Of a stretch of DNA of 64,000 nucleotides, positions 48,892 through 59,399 are shown piece by piece. This DNA comes from Perkinsus olseni (taxonomy: Eukaryota; Perkinsozoa; Perkinsida), in the NCBI GenBank assembly GCA_013115125.1, contig JABANN010000018.1, positions 1 through 64,000 on the forward strand. Direction: 5' to 3'. The number at the start of each line of letters is the position of its first letter. The first letter of the stretch is position 1. The position numbers and the translations under genes were made by a program. The notes beneath the pieces are model-generated. The model made no database searches. It worked only from the letters and a program-made list of their open reading frames with translations, and was not told the origin of the DNA.

Positions 48892-51372
48892 ATGGACTCG
48901 CCGATCGTCACTGCCGACGTACAATGGCAACAGCAGCAGCAGGACCAGCTCCCACCGTTCGTCAATTCCACCGTCAAGAACCCTCCTCCAAGCTCGTGGC
49001 TTCCACCCGTCGCACCTGCCACCGCCGCCGGCGGGAAAGGCCTCACTACTCCAACGAGCAGCAGCCCTCTCTTCGCTAAGGAGGGTACTGTTGATGGCAG
49101 TGTGGACGACTCGAGGCTCGGGAGCAGCAGCACCACGGTGCAGAAGAAAAAGAAAAAGCATAAGCGGAAGAAACATCGTCATAGGGATGATGAGGCTGAT
49201 GGAGAGCTGCGGTCACCCAGGAAAAAGCACAAGAAGAAACGGCGAGTCCGAGACATACTTGGCAAGTCCCCGAGGCTCTCCGAGCTGGATGATTCTGCTG
49301 AGCCCTCCACCTCCCTTGCATTCGGCGAGGGTAGTGGATCTGAATATGATGACGAAGAGATAGCCTTGGAGAGTGCACGGAGGCTCTGGTTGGAAGTGCG
49401 TAACGAGGAGCCTTCCCCGGCTCTGATAGCCCCTGCGATGGAGCTCCTTGGCAGGGCTGTGAACGCCGCTGCTGTCCCGCCCGTCAACCCCATTTGTTTC
49501 GCACAGTCTGCTCCAATGTGGCCTGGCGGTGGTGGTGGTGGTGGTGGTGGTGTGAGGCGGCCTCCGATACAGGGATGGGCCATCCAGTTGGAGGCAGCGG
49601 GCCAAGATCCGATCGATGCGACCGCCGGTACCAGCCCAGTACGGGTCGAGGCGGCCATAACCCTTCCCTGTGCCAGCCAGATGAAGCCTGGTGCTCAGTA
49701 TGGTCGTTATATGCGGGAGGAGCCCCCACCACTGACGCCGGAAATGCTCTGGCTCACTGTGGATGGGGAAAGCATCGCCCCGTCGAGGGTATCCGACGGA
49801 GCTGCCGGCCTGTCCGTGCATTGTTCGGGAGTGGCCCTCGACCCGCGCCCTGAGTCTCTCACGGAAGCGCAGATTCTCAGGATCCGACTGCGGGAAGTTG
49901 TCGAGCGGAAAAGGGAGATGGCAAGAAGGGAAAAGGACAGGGCGGAGTCCTTCACCGTCGCCCGTAGGTCAGTGAACGCTCCGGCGGTGGAGACGATGAA
50001 GGCTTTGATGAGGGCGCGGCCTCCTCCTATGAACGTGTATCCTCATAATGCAGATCTCAAGCCAACCTTTGGAGTCACAACCAGCGACGACCCTGCTGGC
50101 GACACGAGTTTCCTGGTCTGTTCGATATGCCTGGGCCCGGATCTGGCGAGGGGTAACCAAATGGTAGTTTGTTCTAGCTGTGGGGTGGCCGGTCATCAGT
50201 ACTGCTACGAGATCAATAGGATCTACGACGAGGACTCTTGGCTCTGTCGCTTGTGCTCTGCCCTCGAGAATGGGGATGCCAGTGAGTCGGACGATTTGGA
50301 TTGCTTTCTCTGTGGCGGCGACAGGCGCTGTCTTGGTGGCGGCCTGATGACGTCGGTGATGCTTCAAGGAACCATTCGCTGGATCCACGTCAGATGTGGA
50401 ATGTTTGCATGGAAGTGTCGGTCCATTCCGGACGTCGAGCGAGCCGCTATGCGATTGCCTCAGTCCGAGTCCGCGTCTCCTGTATGTACCATATGCGACA
50501 AGGCTGTGGGGGAGACTGTCAAATGCGGCTCGACAGGATGCTCTCGACACTTCCACGTCAGCTGTGCTACGCGCAACGCTCTCACAGTCCCCGAGGCGGC
50601 CGACCATAACTGGCTCATCTACTGCCGTCAGCACATGGCTGATGCTGATAGCTTCGGCACCATTGGGAAGCTTACCAAGGCCATTGCTGCCTCGCCCTAT
50701 GCTGAGCAGACAGAAGGAGGGTTCGCCGCGGCCATCGCCAACAGTGCAGCGGCTCCGATGGTCGATGAGGCTTATGGTCTTTACCGAGATGTCGACGCGG
50801 AGGATCTCTGGCTCGCCTGGATGGACCCTGGCGAGACCGTGAAGGAATCAACCACGCCCAAGGCCGCCGTGGACCGCCCTTCCAGTTTGACAACTCCCTC
50901 CACTGCACCACCTCCAGCCACTGGCCGTACTAATGCAAGCCCTATTGGACATCCCAGTTCGTTGAGGAAGGCGTGCGTTATGTGCTTGCACACTGATGGC
51001 GATCTGGTTGACATCCCTGGGGGCCCCGGCGTTCCTCCTGGGTGCTCGGCTAAGCTTCATCCTCGATGCGCCCATTGGATGGGTTTGGCCCCGGTTTTCA
51101 ATTTCCATGACCTCCGCCAGGGGTCCGTCATACGGCCCCGTAATTTTCTTCAGTCTTGTAACTATTGCAATAGTGTCCTCGGCATAACTATGAAGTGCTC
51201 CAAGTGCAACAAGAGTTTTCATCCTCACTGTGCTGCCAAGAACGGTTGTATCGTGAGAGTGGAGGATTACGAGTCGGGCATCCAGCTGTCTGGTCGATCT
51301 GCCGAGCTCTGGCTCTCGAGGAGAACTGTCAAAGGAGGATTTTCTGTCTGGGTCGATTGTGATGCACATTAG
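48892..51372 (+). CDS. PHD/extended-PHD finger protein (JADE/BRPF/AF10-like)
   Basis: A single 826-residue frame from the ATG at 48892, unusual here for lacking introns. The N-terminus is disordered with a basic run (KKKKKHKRKKHRHRDD) and a Gly run near residue 215. Around 400-450 sits a PHD finger (FLVCSICLGPDLARGNQMVV, AGHQYCYEINRIYDEDSWLC, RLC). It is followed by an extended PHD (CFLCGGDRRCLGGG, WIHVRCGMFAWKC, CTICDKAVGETVKCGSTGCS, RHFHVSCATRNALTV). Near 680-800 lies a second extended PHD (CVMCLHTDGDLVD, LHPRCAHWMG, CNYCNSVLGITMKCSKCNKS, FHPHCAAKNGC). PHD-zinc knuckle-PHD modules read histone H3 and DNA in acetyltransferase and methyltransferase complexes. It is convergent with a SET-domain gene. 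Confidence 0.85.
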   Translation: MDSPIVTADVQWQQQQQDQLPPFVNSTVKNPPPSSWLPPVAPATAAGGKGLTTPTSSSPLFAKEGTVDGSVDDSRLGSSSTTVQKKKKKHKRKKHRHRDDEADGELRSPRKKHKKKRRVRDILGKSPRLSELDDSAEPSTSLAFGEGSGSEYDDEEIALESARRLWLEVRNEEPSPALIAPAMELLGRAVNAAAVPPVNPICFAQSAPMWPGGGGGGGGGVRRPPIQGWAIQLEAAGQDPIDATAGTSPVRVEAAITLPCASQMKPGAQYGRYMREEPPPLTPEMLWLTVDGESIAPSRVSDGAAGLSVHCSGVALDPRPESLTEAQILRIRLREVVERKREMARREKDRAESFTVARRSVNAPAVETMKALMRARPPPMNVYPHNADLKPTFGVTTSDDPAGDTSFLVCSICLGPDLARGNQMVVCSSCGVAGHQYCYEINRIYDEDSWLCRLCSALENGDASESDDLDCFLCGGDRRCLGGGLMTSVMLQGTIRWIHVRCGMFAWKCRSIPDVERAAMRLPQSESASPVCTICDKAVGETVKCGSTGCSRHFHVSCATRNALTVPEAADHNWLIYCRQHMADADSFGTIGKLTKAIAASPYAEQTEGGFAAAIANSAAAPMVDEAYGLYRDVDAEDLWLAWMDPGETVKESTTPKAAVDRPSSLTTPSTAPPPATGRTNASPIGHPSSLRKACVMCLHTDGDLVDIPGGPGVPPGCSAKLHPRCAHWMGLAPVFNFHDLRQGSVIRPRNFLQSCNYCNSVLGITMKCSKCNKSFHPHCAAKNGCIVRVEDYESGIQLSGRSAELWLSRRTVKGGFSVWVDCDAH
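49524..49552. repeat. GGT triplet run coding for polyglycine
   Basis: Tandem GGT/GGC triplets inside the PHD gene, coding for about eight to nine glycines. Confidence 0.9.
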
Positions 51373-51668
51373 TAGAATATTGATATCCATTTATGTACTT
51401 CTCCATAATTACTATTCATATGGAGTCACCTCGTACCATTATCTCGTTACATTTGTTTCATCACCACTGAGGGGGTTGCGTGTAGTGCCGACAGATGACG
51501 ATCTTCGAAAGGCCCCATGGGGGCAGATAACACTAGCCCGCTACTCGCCATCTGGTTGCCGCCCTCGAGCCCAGAGCGGCCAGAGAACAGGACAGAAACC
51601 CGAAGCACTTGAGAACGCAACTAAGGTTTGAATGAATAATCTACATTGAATTGTAACGGTGCAAACTA

Positions 51669-52631
51669 TCATCCACCGAATGTTTTGGGATCATCAATCA
51701 CGTTAACCACCCGCGGTAAGGACACCATAACATCCTCCTCGCTGAAGAAGCCGATGGGGTACCTCCAGGTAACAGGCTCACCAACTGAGATGTCTCTCAA
51801 TGCCTTAACACACAACCCACCATCATGAGCTCTCAGCTGAGCATTAGGACCCGTCGAGTGGTTCACCAGATACCACAGGTCCCCACCGCCGATGGGGTCG
51901 GCCATGTCGAAGGTTTCACGGTTGTAGTAGAGGGACATGCCGCCACGGCTCTCGTGGATCATCGTCAAGAAGCAGTGCTCCGGATGGCCACGCTTGCGAA
52001 GTTTGTCTATGTCGGCATGGCTGTCGATGCTGTACTTAGTGACCTTCGAGAAGACGATGCACTCCCCCTCTTCGAACGATCTCGAGGTAATGAGCACCCG
52101 ACCACAGTCTTGGTGGTCCACAACACGGAGGCCCATGGCCCTGAGTAGGCCAGAGTGCTTCTCGTCGAGGGGGCTCGCCGGCAGCTCAACAATTGCCCGT
52201 CGGCTTCTGCTGCTGGGTGACCGCAACATCGCCAACGAGGGGCCCTTCTTCTGAGCGGTCACCACCCTCAAGAGAGCGAAGTCAGACGGAGCAGGAGATG
52301 TATCATCACCAGCCTTGAGAATAGCAGCAGTTGTGCGACAGGACGTCAGCCAGACGGACTTGCTCTGGTGGCAGAACGCGAGGGGCTTCTCGTCTTGTCG
52401 AAGTAGCAAACACTTGGCAGAGTTTGGCCACCAGGTACCCCAAGGGGTCCGCTTCTCTCGATTCTCCACAGTTCCATCGTCCTTCAAGATGACGTACTCT
52501 ATCTGAGATTTACCAACTCTATAGGGGAGCTCGATAACGGCCAGAGTTGCAGGGCACTTGGCGAAGTTTTTGGAAATGGTCTGGTAGGCCTGCAAGCTGA
52601 GCACAGCATCGGCGTCAGCTGGCTTGACCAT
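51669..52631 (-). CDS. SET-domain protein, putative lysine methyltransferase
   Basis: A single frame of about 320 residues from the ATG at 52631 (MVKPADADAVLSLQAYQTIS). The second half carries a SET domain: GRVLITSRSFEEGECIVFSK (start strand), then LWYLVNHSTGPNAQLRAHDG, matching the NHS motif that binds SAM, and LCVKALRDISVGEPVTWRYP, matching the ALRDI..GEELTWDY segment (here TWRY). The first half is not recognised. SET enzymes methylate lysine of histones or other proteins. No post-SET cysteines follow. The change at the last motif (Asp to Arg in WRY) leaves activity open. It is tail to tail with the PHD gene, about 300 bases apart. Confidence 0.78.
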   Translation of the reverse strand: MVKPADADAVLSLQAYQTISKNFAKCPATLAVIELPYRVGKSQIEYVILKDDGTVENREKRTPWGTWWPNSAKCLLLRQDEKPLAFCHQSKSVWLTSCRTTAAILKAGDDTSPAPSDFALLRVVTAQKKGPSLAMLRSPSSRSRRAIVELPASPLDEKHSGLLRAMGLRVVDHQDCGRVLITSRSFEEGECIVFSKVTKYSIDSHADIDKLRKRGHPEHCFLTMIHESRGGMSLYYNRETFDMADPIGGGDLWYLVNHSTGPNAQLRAHDGGLCVKALRDISVGEPVTWRYPIGFFSEEDVMVSLPRVVNVIDDPKTFGG

Positions 52632-52752
52632 GGTGTGATGATAAACCAACCTGCGACCCGCAGGGACATGGTTTGATTTGCCCTAACGTAACGACTCTAT
52701 TAACAACGCAACGAAAAAGGGAGGTTCAAAATCCAGGGTTGTGGTACTGACG

Positions 52753-54957
52753 TTAGAAACACTTCCGATGAACAATGCGAGCACCGTGCTCGGCGTACTC
52801 CTTCGGGGTGATTACGAGGGAGGAAAAACCTGCACTGAACTGGCGAGGCGATGTAGTGCGGCAATGCTTACTTCCCATGCTTCCCACTATCGAACCACCC
52901 AGCCAAGGACAGTATCCTCGTTCCCCACCAGAGGCCACAGTGGGGAATCCAGAGCCGCCCATCACACGGACCTGAGACCTCGAGAATCGAGCGACTGAAG
53001 AACGACACGGAGGACACCCACCTTGCCATCGCGCAGGCACATCGCGAAGTCCTTCTGCAAGCGCTCCACGAGTCCAAGTGTCTGAATAGTAGGATCTTAC
53101 GATATCAGTAGCCTTCGGTTCCGTCCCACCTGTGAAGCTTGCCCTGATAATATCACGGACTGGGACACCGCGTTCACAGCCGAGGCCGGCTCGGAGGACT
53201 TCGAGAAGGCGTTGAGGGATTTCTCCACCATGGAGGGAAGCCCTGATGAGGTACGACTCCTCGCTGACGTTTACAGACGTGCATCCTCATACCTCCAATG
53301 ATCTGCTCGATGGCGTCAGTCTTCCAGGCCCCAGGGACAGCAGTACCATCAGGTAAGCTCGCTTGAACCGGGCCTAGGAAGGGGGCGAATGATTCCAAGC
53401 CAAGGGCGGCGTCAGGCCTACTACGCTCCTCTCGAGCTACACAACTCTGCATCTTCGTCATCTCAGCCATGCTACAGAGCGCCAATTCCGTTCCAGTCAG
53501 CATCCCACTGTTCTCTGAGCGGGCGGGAAGAGTTGATAGACCCATGTGGCGGCTCAGGTCGAAGAGGCGGCCCGCCAGGCGCAGATCTTCCGGCGGCCGG
53601 TGAGCTTCCTCGGCCAGGATCTGTATGAGGGAGAATTATCGAGATAATGCTTACATGAAGGCTGGACGACAACGCTGACGATTGGGCGTGGTATGCCGAT
53701 CGGATCTTGGACACGCGAGCACCGTCAGCACTGCGAAGGGTATCACTCCCTCTAACTCTCTACGACGAGAAGGAAAGCCCCACCCACCTGAGCTGCTATG
53801 TACTCATCCATGGTTCTGCCGCCCTTGTGGCAGTGCCGTACAGTACAGGGCACTGTGTATCCTGAGCTCACTACTGATGCCGACACAAACTCTCCACCTA
53901 CAAAAGAACGTGTTCCATCGAGCAGAAGTGGGAGGACTCACCCATGCCGACGTAGATACCAGAGGTCTTGCCGTTGGCGAAGAGGGCAAGTGGAGGTCGC
54001 TTCCCCACCAAGACACCAGCCTGTGATGCCTTCTCGTACAAAACCTGCAGAGGGTGGAACTCCGTGGCTTCGCTCCACGCGCTTCTGGGCGGGTCGTTAA
54101 AGGCGCAGCGGTGTGCAACGGAGAAGCGGAAAAAGGGAGTCGCTTTGGCTGTAGTCTTCGGACTCACATCCTCCATCATTATCTCCAACAGCCTCTCCCT
54201 AGCCTTCTCACTGAGGAACTCATGGGAGCTGATCAACACTGATTGGAGGGCGTTGCCGCCATTGAGGCAAAACTCTAGCCCAGGGCGGCCGGAGAACAGG
54301 GCCGACTCGAGCATCTGAGGTAAAGATGCCAAGTCAAAGGCACGCCGAGTGGACCTACCTGTTTCAAATTATCCTCATCACCGATCTCAACCGACTGCGA
54401 AGTGCTATCATATGACAGAACGCTCCCTGTGGCAAACCTAGCCGAGAGAATCCCTTAGATCAGTGATTATGGCATTACTGTCGATCAGTATCATGCTCTA
54501 GGGCCGATAAGGCGGCGTAGTTAACCGGCCACTCGAAGTCGGCAGGGCTGCTGCTCGTTCCAGTCGAAGCCATCGCTGCATCGCCGTCGCTGTCCACGGG
54601 GGTCCTGAGCTCACATGCTAACCCACCACTGACCCCACAGAGATACATACTCGGATGCGCTTCACGTGAGTCGACTTCGCATTGCGAAGGAGATTGTGCT
54701 CATGATTACCGCCCAATAGAAATTATTACCTTCGCCGGACTGTTGTGGACTCGACCAGCCTCGGACGATCGTCTCCTGCATACCCAGCCCGGAGTGAAGT
54801 GCAGCTGAAAAAATCACTAGTGCGTCACCGCGCCACAAAAGACTCAATCCTCGTGGAGAAATCCTCCCCCTTGAAAATCTCACCCGAAGTCTATAACCGC
54901 GACATGGGACGGAGGGGCTGCCAGAGGCGGAGGGGAGGAGGGCGCATTCGAGGACAT
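52753..54957 (-). CDS. Divergent actin-like/actin-related protein
   Basis: Exons read: ATG at 54957 (MSSNAPSSPPPLAAPPSHVA, then VIDFG, the first phosphate loop region); then LRAGYAGDDRPRLVEST, matching actin's KAGFAGDDAPRAVFPS; then DFEWPVNYAALSALEHDTDR; DEDNLKQMLESALFSGRPGL; ALQSVLISSHEFLSEKARER, LLEIMMED, matching actin's LLTE.PLN.K..RE...IMFE; then RPPLALFANGKTSGIYVGMG, matching LALYASGRTTGIVLD.G; then EMTKMQSCVA, matching IKEKLCYVA; SLPDGTAV; YCPWLGGSIVGSM (WIGGSILAS); and finally ITPKEYAEHGARIVHRKCF, almost the actin C-terminus. The core is too diverged for conventional actin. It carries an N-terminal Pro/Ser extension. Several middle joins are not settled. Confidence 0.75.
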
Positions 54958-55047
54958 GGCTCGGGGAAAACTCGAACGACGCTGAGCCGTGGCGATGTGA
55001 AAAGACGAACTCAAGAGCGCTCATAAAGAAAATGATGACACGTGAAA

Positions 55048-55924
55048 TCAAAACTCTTCAGGATCGACATTCTCGAGGACGTCCTCCAGCACGTCGTTCA
55101 CATCACCACCGGGCCGGGCCCGCCGAGTCGCTCCTCGGCGCAAAAACGGCAAAAAGTCGCGAAGCTCGGTGGCCTGTCCGTCGTCTGTATCGTATATGAA
55201 TTCCATGGCTTGCCGCAGGCTGGACTGGAGGCTCCCCTTGTCCACTACAAACAAGTACCTGAGTACGAGGTAGAGACTGAGAGCGCGCTGCTGCTGGTGA
55301 CACTAGTACATGACGACTGCCCAGACGAAGCCTGCAAGGTACCGATACATGGGGGCGTCTGGAAGACGCCCTTGGTTCACTTGATGATGGACCGACCCTG
55401 ACAGCAGTCATCACACCGTGACAACAACCCTGATCCCGTCAACAGGACGAGGTCAGCCCTTAGACGGAGGCCCCCTTACTACCGACAGTGATCCTTGATA
55501 ATAAGTACAAAGTGACCTGGTAGCTGATCGCCGTCTTATGACGACCCCACGTCAAGCAGCCGGCGACGAAACCCGCCACGGCCGGATTGAATTTCGCTGC
55601 TCCCAGGATTCGGTCCATAAAACCCCTCAGTAGCGTATACGTGAATGCATAGGAGCCGAGGCTGACGCCGTGCTCTCGAGCACTCTGCAGGATCCACTTG
55701 ACGTTCTCCTTAGGCGTCCTATGACCACCATACAGCGCCGTCATAACCACGCAGTGAGCCAAGCGTAACTTGGCCGCGTACTCGAACCCATTACGAGCGC
55801 TAAGGCAGGCGGCGAGAAGGCACTCTTTGACGGTCGGGTACGGAATCGGCGGGAGCCTCGGCAGCCTCGAGGGATGGTCGGGCATGACAAGAGACAGAAC
55901 TGGAACAGGTGTCGCCTTCCCCAT
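55048..55924 (-). CDS. PXMP4: Peroxisomal membrane protein 4-like (PXMP4/PMP24, Tim17 family)
   Basis: ATG at 55924. Exons 55924-55483, 55397-55310 and 55258-55048, with GT-AG joins that keep frame. It reads LAACLSARNGFEYAAKLRLA, HCVVMTALYGGHRTPKENVK, YAFTYTLLRGFMDRILGAAK, AVAGFVAGCLTWGRHKTAIS, YQVTLYLLSRI, then APMYRYLAGFVWAVVMYLFV and GSLQSSLRQAMEFIYDTDDG, ending in an Arg-rich then acidic tail. The order matches animal PXMP4 along its length, including the LQ.SL..SM.YLYED segment. It is a small integral membrane protein of peroxisomes whose job is not well known. With the SRL-tailed ACAD it supports peroxisomes in this organism. Confidence 0.85.
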
Positions 55925-56066
55925 TGAGGTACTGATGGATCAAAGGCGTCGATGTGCGAAACTTGGATTGGCAGTAGTAGGTTACGCGATGAGAGAAGTA
56001 GTTTACTAAGATAGTACAGCGCATGACAGTCGTTATATAAAGACAATTACTACAAGCAACGCTCCG

Positions 56067-58024
56067 TCATCGATTGGCAGCTTCTCCGTTCCATTCACCG
56101 GGGGCCGTTGTCGACTCGGTCGCGATAGTTTCACCTTCCTCCTGGGCCGGCCGATGCACCAAAATAACTTCACTGCCGTTGACGACATAAAGACCCTTGG
56201 AGTCCATCCTGAACATCCCCAGCACATGGCCAGTCAGAGTCACCGCCCCTAGAGGACGTCCACTGTCGGCCGTTGAGTGCCACGTCACACTACGGTTATC
56301 CCAGGCACACAGCACTGAGCCATTCCCGCCAAGCCCTGCACCCATGCACCACACCGGCGTCTCAGCTTGAAGGCACATGCGACGCTTGTACTTGCACGTT
56401 CGTTGTTCCCGCTCCCTACGGCCACCGACCAACCGCACCGCCTCCGACCCTTCATCATGGTCCTCACGGAACACCATGCACGCGGCGCTCTCTATCCCCA
56501 GCACATTACCGTCGTGCCAGTCAACGCCCAGTAGCCACTCACCGTGGCCCCGGGACCAATTTATGGAATGGCCAACTCTGAGCGGGGTCCCTAGAGTATC
56601 CCACTGAAGTAAGAAGACGCGGAACTCGGACCCTCGGGCTACTCCCGCGGCCAGCCCCTGGCCGTCATCGCGCCATCGCAGACAGGAGACAGGCGTGGAC
56701 CCGACCCCCGGTAGCTTGAGCTTAGCCAGGATCTCAATCGCATTAGCGTCTCTATTAGGACAGGCTATACAAACCTTGGATTTTCGGTTGCCAATGGCCA
56801 CACAGTTAGTGTTGACTAACCGCCCCACATCTGATGACGCGTAGGGAGCCATTACCCCTTCATGGCTGGTCTCACGTGCTGCCAGCCGATCCGGGTATCT
56901 GATGCGAAGAGAAAATACTGCCCATCTCAAGAAGAAGGCTCATCGCTCCTTGGTCAGAGCAGTGGACGCCCGTGCAAGGCCGATCGCGGTGACCTCGCCA
57001 AGTCACAGTACACAGTGAGCAACAATCCCATGACAGTGATCGTCTCAGTGTGTGAATCTCGACCACATTTCCGAGAGTTCCAAATTCTCCCCACGACCGA
57101 GCAGCAAAGTTCACTCTGTTCCCCCATTTAATAGTACCCGATCCAGTGACCGAAGGATGTCCCAACCCAGACTCCTTCCAACGTGTCCGTCCGCCGTGAC
57201 ACCATCGGTATGGCGAAGTGGATCTGCTCGCATGGTGGGAACGATGGCGGGGGCTGCAGAAAAAACACAGGACTTCCAGCGGCATCGATCATAAAAGGCA
57301 CCCCCCCTATATCTAGCTATAAGATACTAAGTGCTAAAACCAACGATCGACTGGCCCGTCCCCAACAGCGGTTTCTCCTGTCCGCGAACGAGCCTCGAAG
57401 ACCTTTCACCCGAGAGACACAGCGAAGCTACGACTCCTCCGTCGGCATCCGCCCAAATCTACTTACGAAGATAGCCTTAACGAAGAGTACGTCCTCATGT
57501 GCCACACGGTTCATGGCCTTCCATATCCGAACTACTCCATCGGATGCTCCAGTGGCGATGTATCCGCCGTAGTAGGCCACGCTGACCACCCCAAGCGCTG
57601 GAGCTGCCTTGTCGGACCCCGTCTCTGTGAACTCAGCAAACACATGAGTGTGGCAAAGCACAGTCTTAGGCTCCGACTTAGCCGTATCCCAGACAGCTGC
57701 GATGCCGTCACTCGTCCCTACCATCAAGTGCGCCTCATCCAGCACTTGCCAGCATAAAACAGTACCACCATGCAAATCCAAGGATTCGCCGAAAGTGCGG
57801 TATGGACGACAGGAGGAGGCAAGCCCTGTGGAACACGGCTGAAAGCCCGTGTATACACCAGGCTGGCAGACAAAGCCTCCATGGCCCTCACTCGCTATTA
57901 GAGATGGGGATGGAGGGTCGGCTACAGGCAGCCGCTTCCGCCGTGGGGGAGAGTAGCCGAGATCCGTGGCCCCCGCCGAGCCATCTTGGTGCATGGGAGT
58001 TGGAGGACAACCGTGAGATAGCAA
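56067..58024 (-). CDS. WD40-repeat protein
   Basis: The first long exon (58024 to about 57470) contains DLHGGTVLCWQVLDEAHLMV, GTSDGIAAVWDTAKSEPKTV, VVSVAYYGGYIATGASDGVV, RIWKAM, which are two WD40 blades ending in VWD and RIW. A less clear exon follows (about 57290-56900), then a long one (56930-56067) with CVAIGNRKSKVCIACPNRDA, VSCLRWRDDGQGLAAGVARG, GEWLLGVDWHDGNVLGIESA, WCMGAGLGGNGSVLCAWDNR. The protein ends in a Glu/Thr-rich tail. A seven-blade propeller is likely. I cannot name the subfamily. The middle exon joins are not settled. Confidence 0.65.
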
Positions 58025-58489
58025 AAGGTGGCGCTGAGACGGAGAAGAGCGACCGAGAAGAATCAGTGCAACTGTGTCTACATATCAAGCCACACGCACC
58101 CAGTACTACAGGCAACCTCAAAATTATTTCTCCGAACCGGATACGGACGGCTCCAGCCCATTTAGCAACGCAACCGACCCCTGTTGTTGATGACGAGAAT
58201 CAAGTGAACGGAGCAATACACTCCCATGGTATCAGCAAGCAGGGTCCTAGAGCAGGCCCAGCTGAGCCATCTGCCCGAGAACTATGCATAAACAGCAACT
58301 TCGAATGTAGCACACCTGAGTCCGCCGCTCCACTTGACGAGCCTCGCTTTGCCTCAACTCCTCTCCGTAGGCAGCCTGGCAGGCGGAACCACAAAAAGCC
58401 TTCTCATCCCGTGACCAGGCAGGGCGGTGGGAGTCCTAGGAACTGACCGTACCAGAATCAGCGGTCAACCCAGATTACCAAGTGAACTC

Positions 58490-59330
58490 TCATGCAGTAG
58501 TAGCAGCACCAATGGGCTCCACGAGAAGAAGCATCCGTGCTTGTGCCCTCCATTGCTTTTTTAACCAGGCGGCCGGGCATTTTATAGTCTGGACCGCCGC
58601 AGTTACGAGAAGTCCAGAAACTGGATCCAATTCGTCCGGCTGCACCGCTCCGCCATTCTTCGACCTACGAACATCACATCGAGGCATTCTCCACACGATT
58701 GCCACCACCGCCTGAGCGAACCGAGCCGCCTCATGCCTATCGTCCAGAGCTCCATCCAGGAGGCAGCCCGCTGCCGTGAAGCTCATCTCCTTCTCCGGCT
58801 CTTCGCCATCCTTTTCTCTGACCCAACTCATCGCCTTGAAGCTTCATCCAACAGCCGCTCACTGTGTCGCATCGCTGGTTCTAACCGCGAGCTCCCCCCT
58901 CTGACTGACGGCTTCTCGCCGCCGGAGCGCAGACCTGACTGGCAGGATACACCAGTCGGATGCACGATACATGCCCGAAGGAGCTACTCGTCCACGTGCT
59001 CCACTGCTGTTTCGCTCGATGTGCTAGTGCTAGGTCGTCCTGCCCTACTGGGCGGGGAGGGGTCCTGGCCGAGGGCCGGGAGGCGACGCGGCCGACGCTT
59101 GCGCTTCAGAATATGGTTGGCAAACCCCGTAGTGAGCTGACGGCCACGCTTCACAAACCGTCCCATCGCCTCCGAGCTGACGCGTTAGTCTGCAGTCCTT
59201 ACCGGTTCGTCGATAGATGCCGACTTCCAGCTCCGGCGCGGCTTGGAGGTGGCTGCCTGATAAACAGGCTAGTAAGGGCAATACTGACATACGCATCGAC
59301 CAAGGAAGCTGGCCGTGCCCAACATCTGCG
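58490..59330 (-). CDS. Hypothetical protein, unresolved exons
   Basis: Minus-strand open blocks: 59166-58984 (MGRFVKRGRQLTTGFANHIL, KRKRRPRRLPALGQ, then Ser/Pro-rich) and 58831-58490 (SFTAAGCLLDGALDDRHEAA, RFAQAVVAIVWRMPRCDVRR, IKCPAAWLKKQWRAQARMLL). The first is strongly basic and could start a mitochondrial or nucleolar protein; the second is helical. I could not join them with confidence, so they may be one gene or two. Confidence 0.35.
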
Positions 59331-59399
59331 AATCGCCATTGGAAAGTAAACACACGTCATATCTATTGACCACGCGGGCAGGTCGCTGTGGGCTGCCAT

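Noticed and set aside
54745-55026. Plus-strand 93-codon basic open frame
   Set aside because: It is antisense to the first two exons of the actin-like gene, which have strong family motifs and good splice sites.
57802-58446. Plus-strand 214-codon open frame
   Set aside because: Its first third is antisense to the WD40 gene; composition is polar and unlike any family. The part beyond 58030 could be a real exon, but I have no support.
59004-59166. Basic exon as ribosomal protein bL35
   Set aside because: HILKRKRRPRRL recalls the bL35 basic patch, but the rest of the family pattern is absent.
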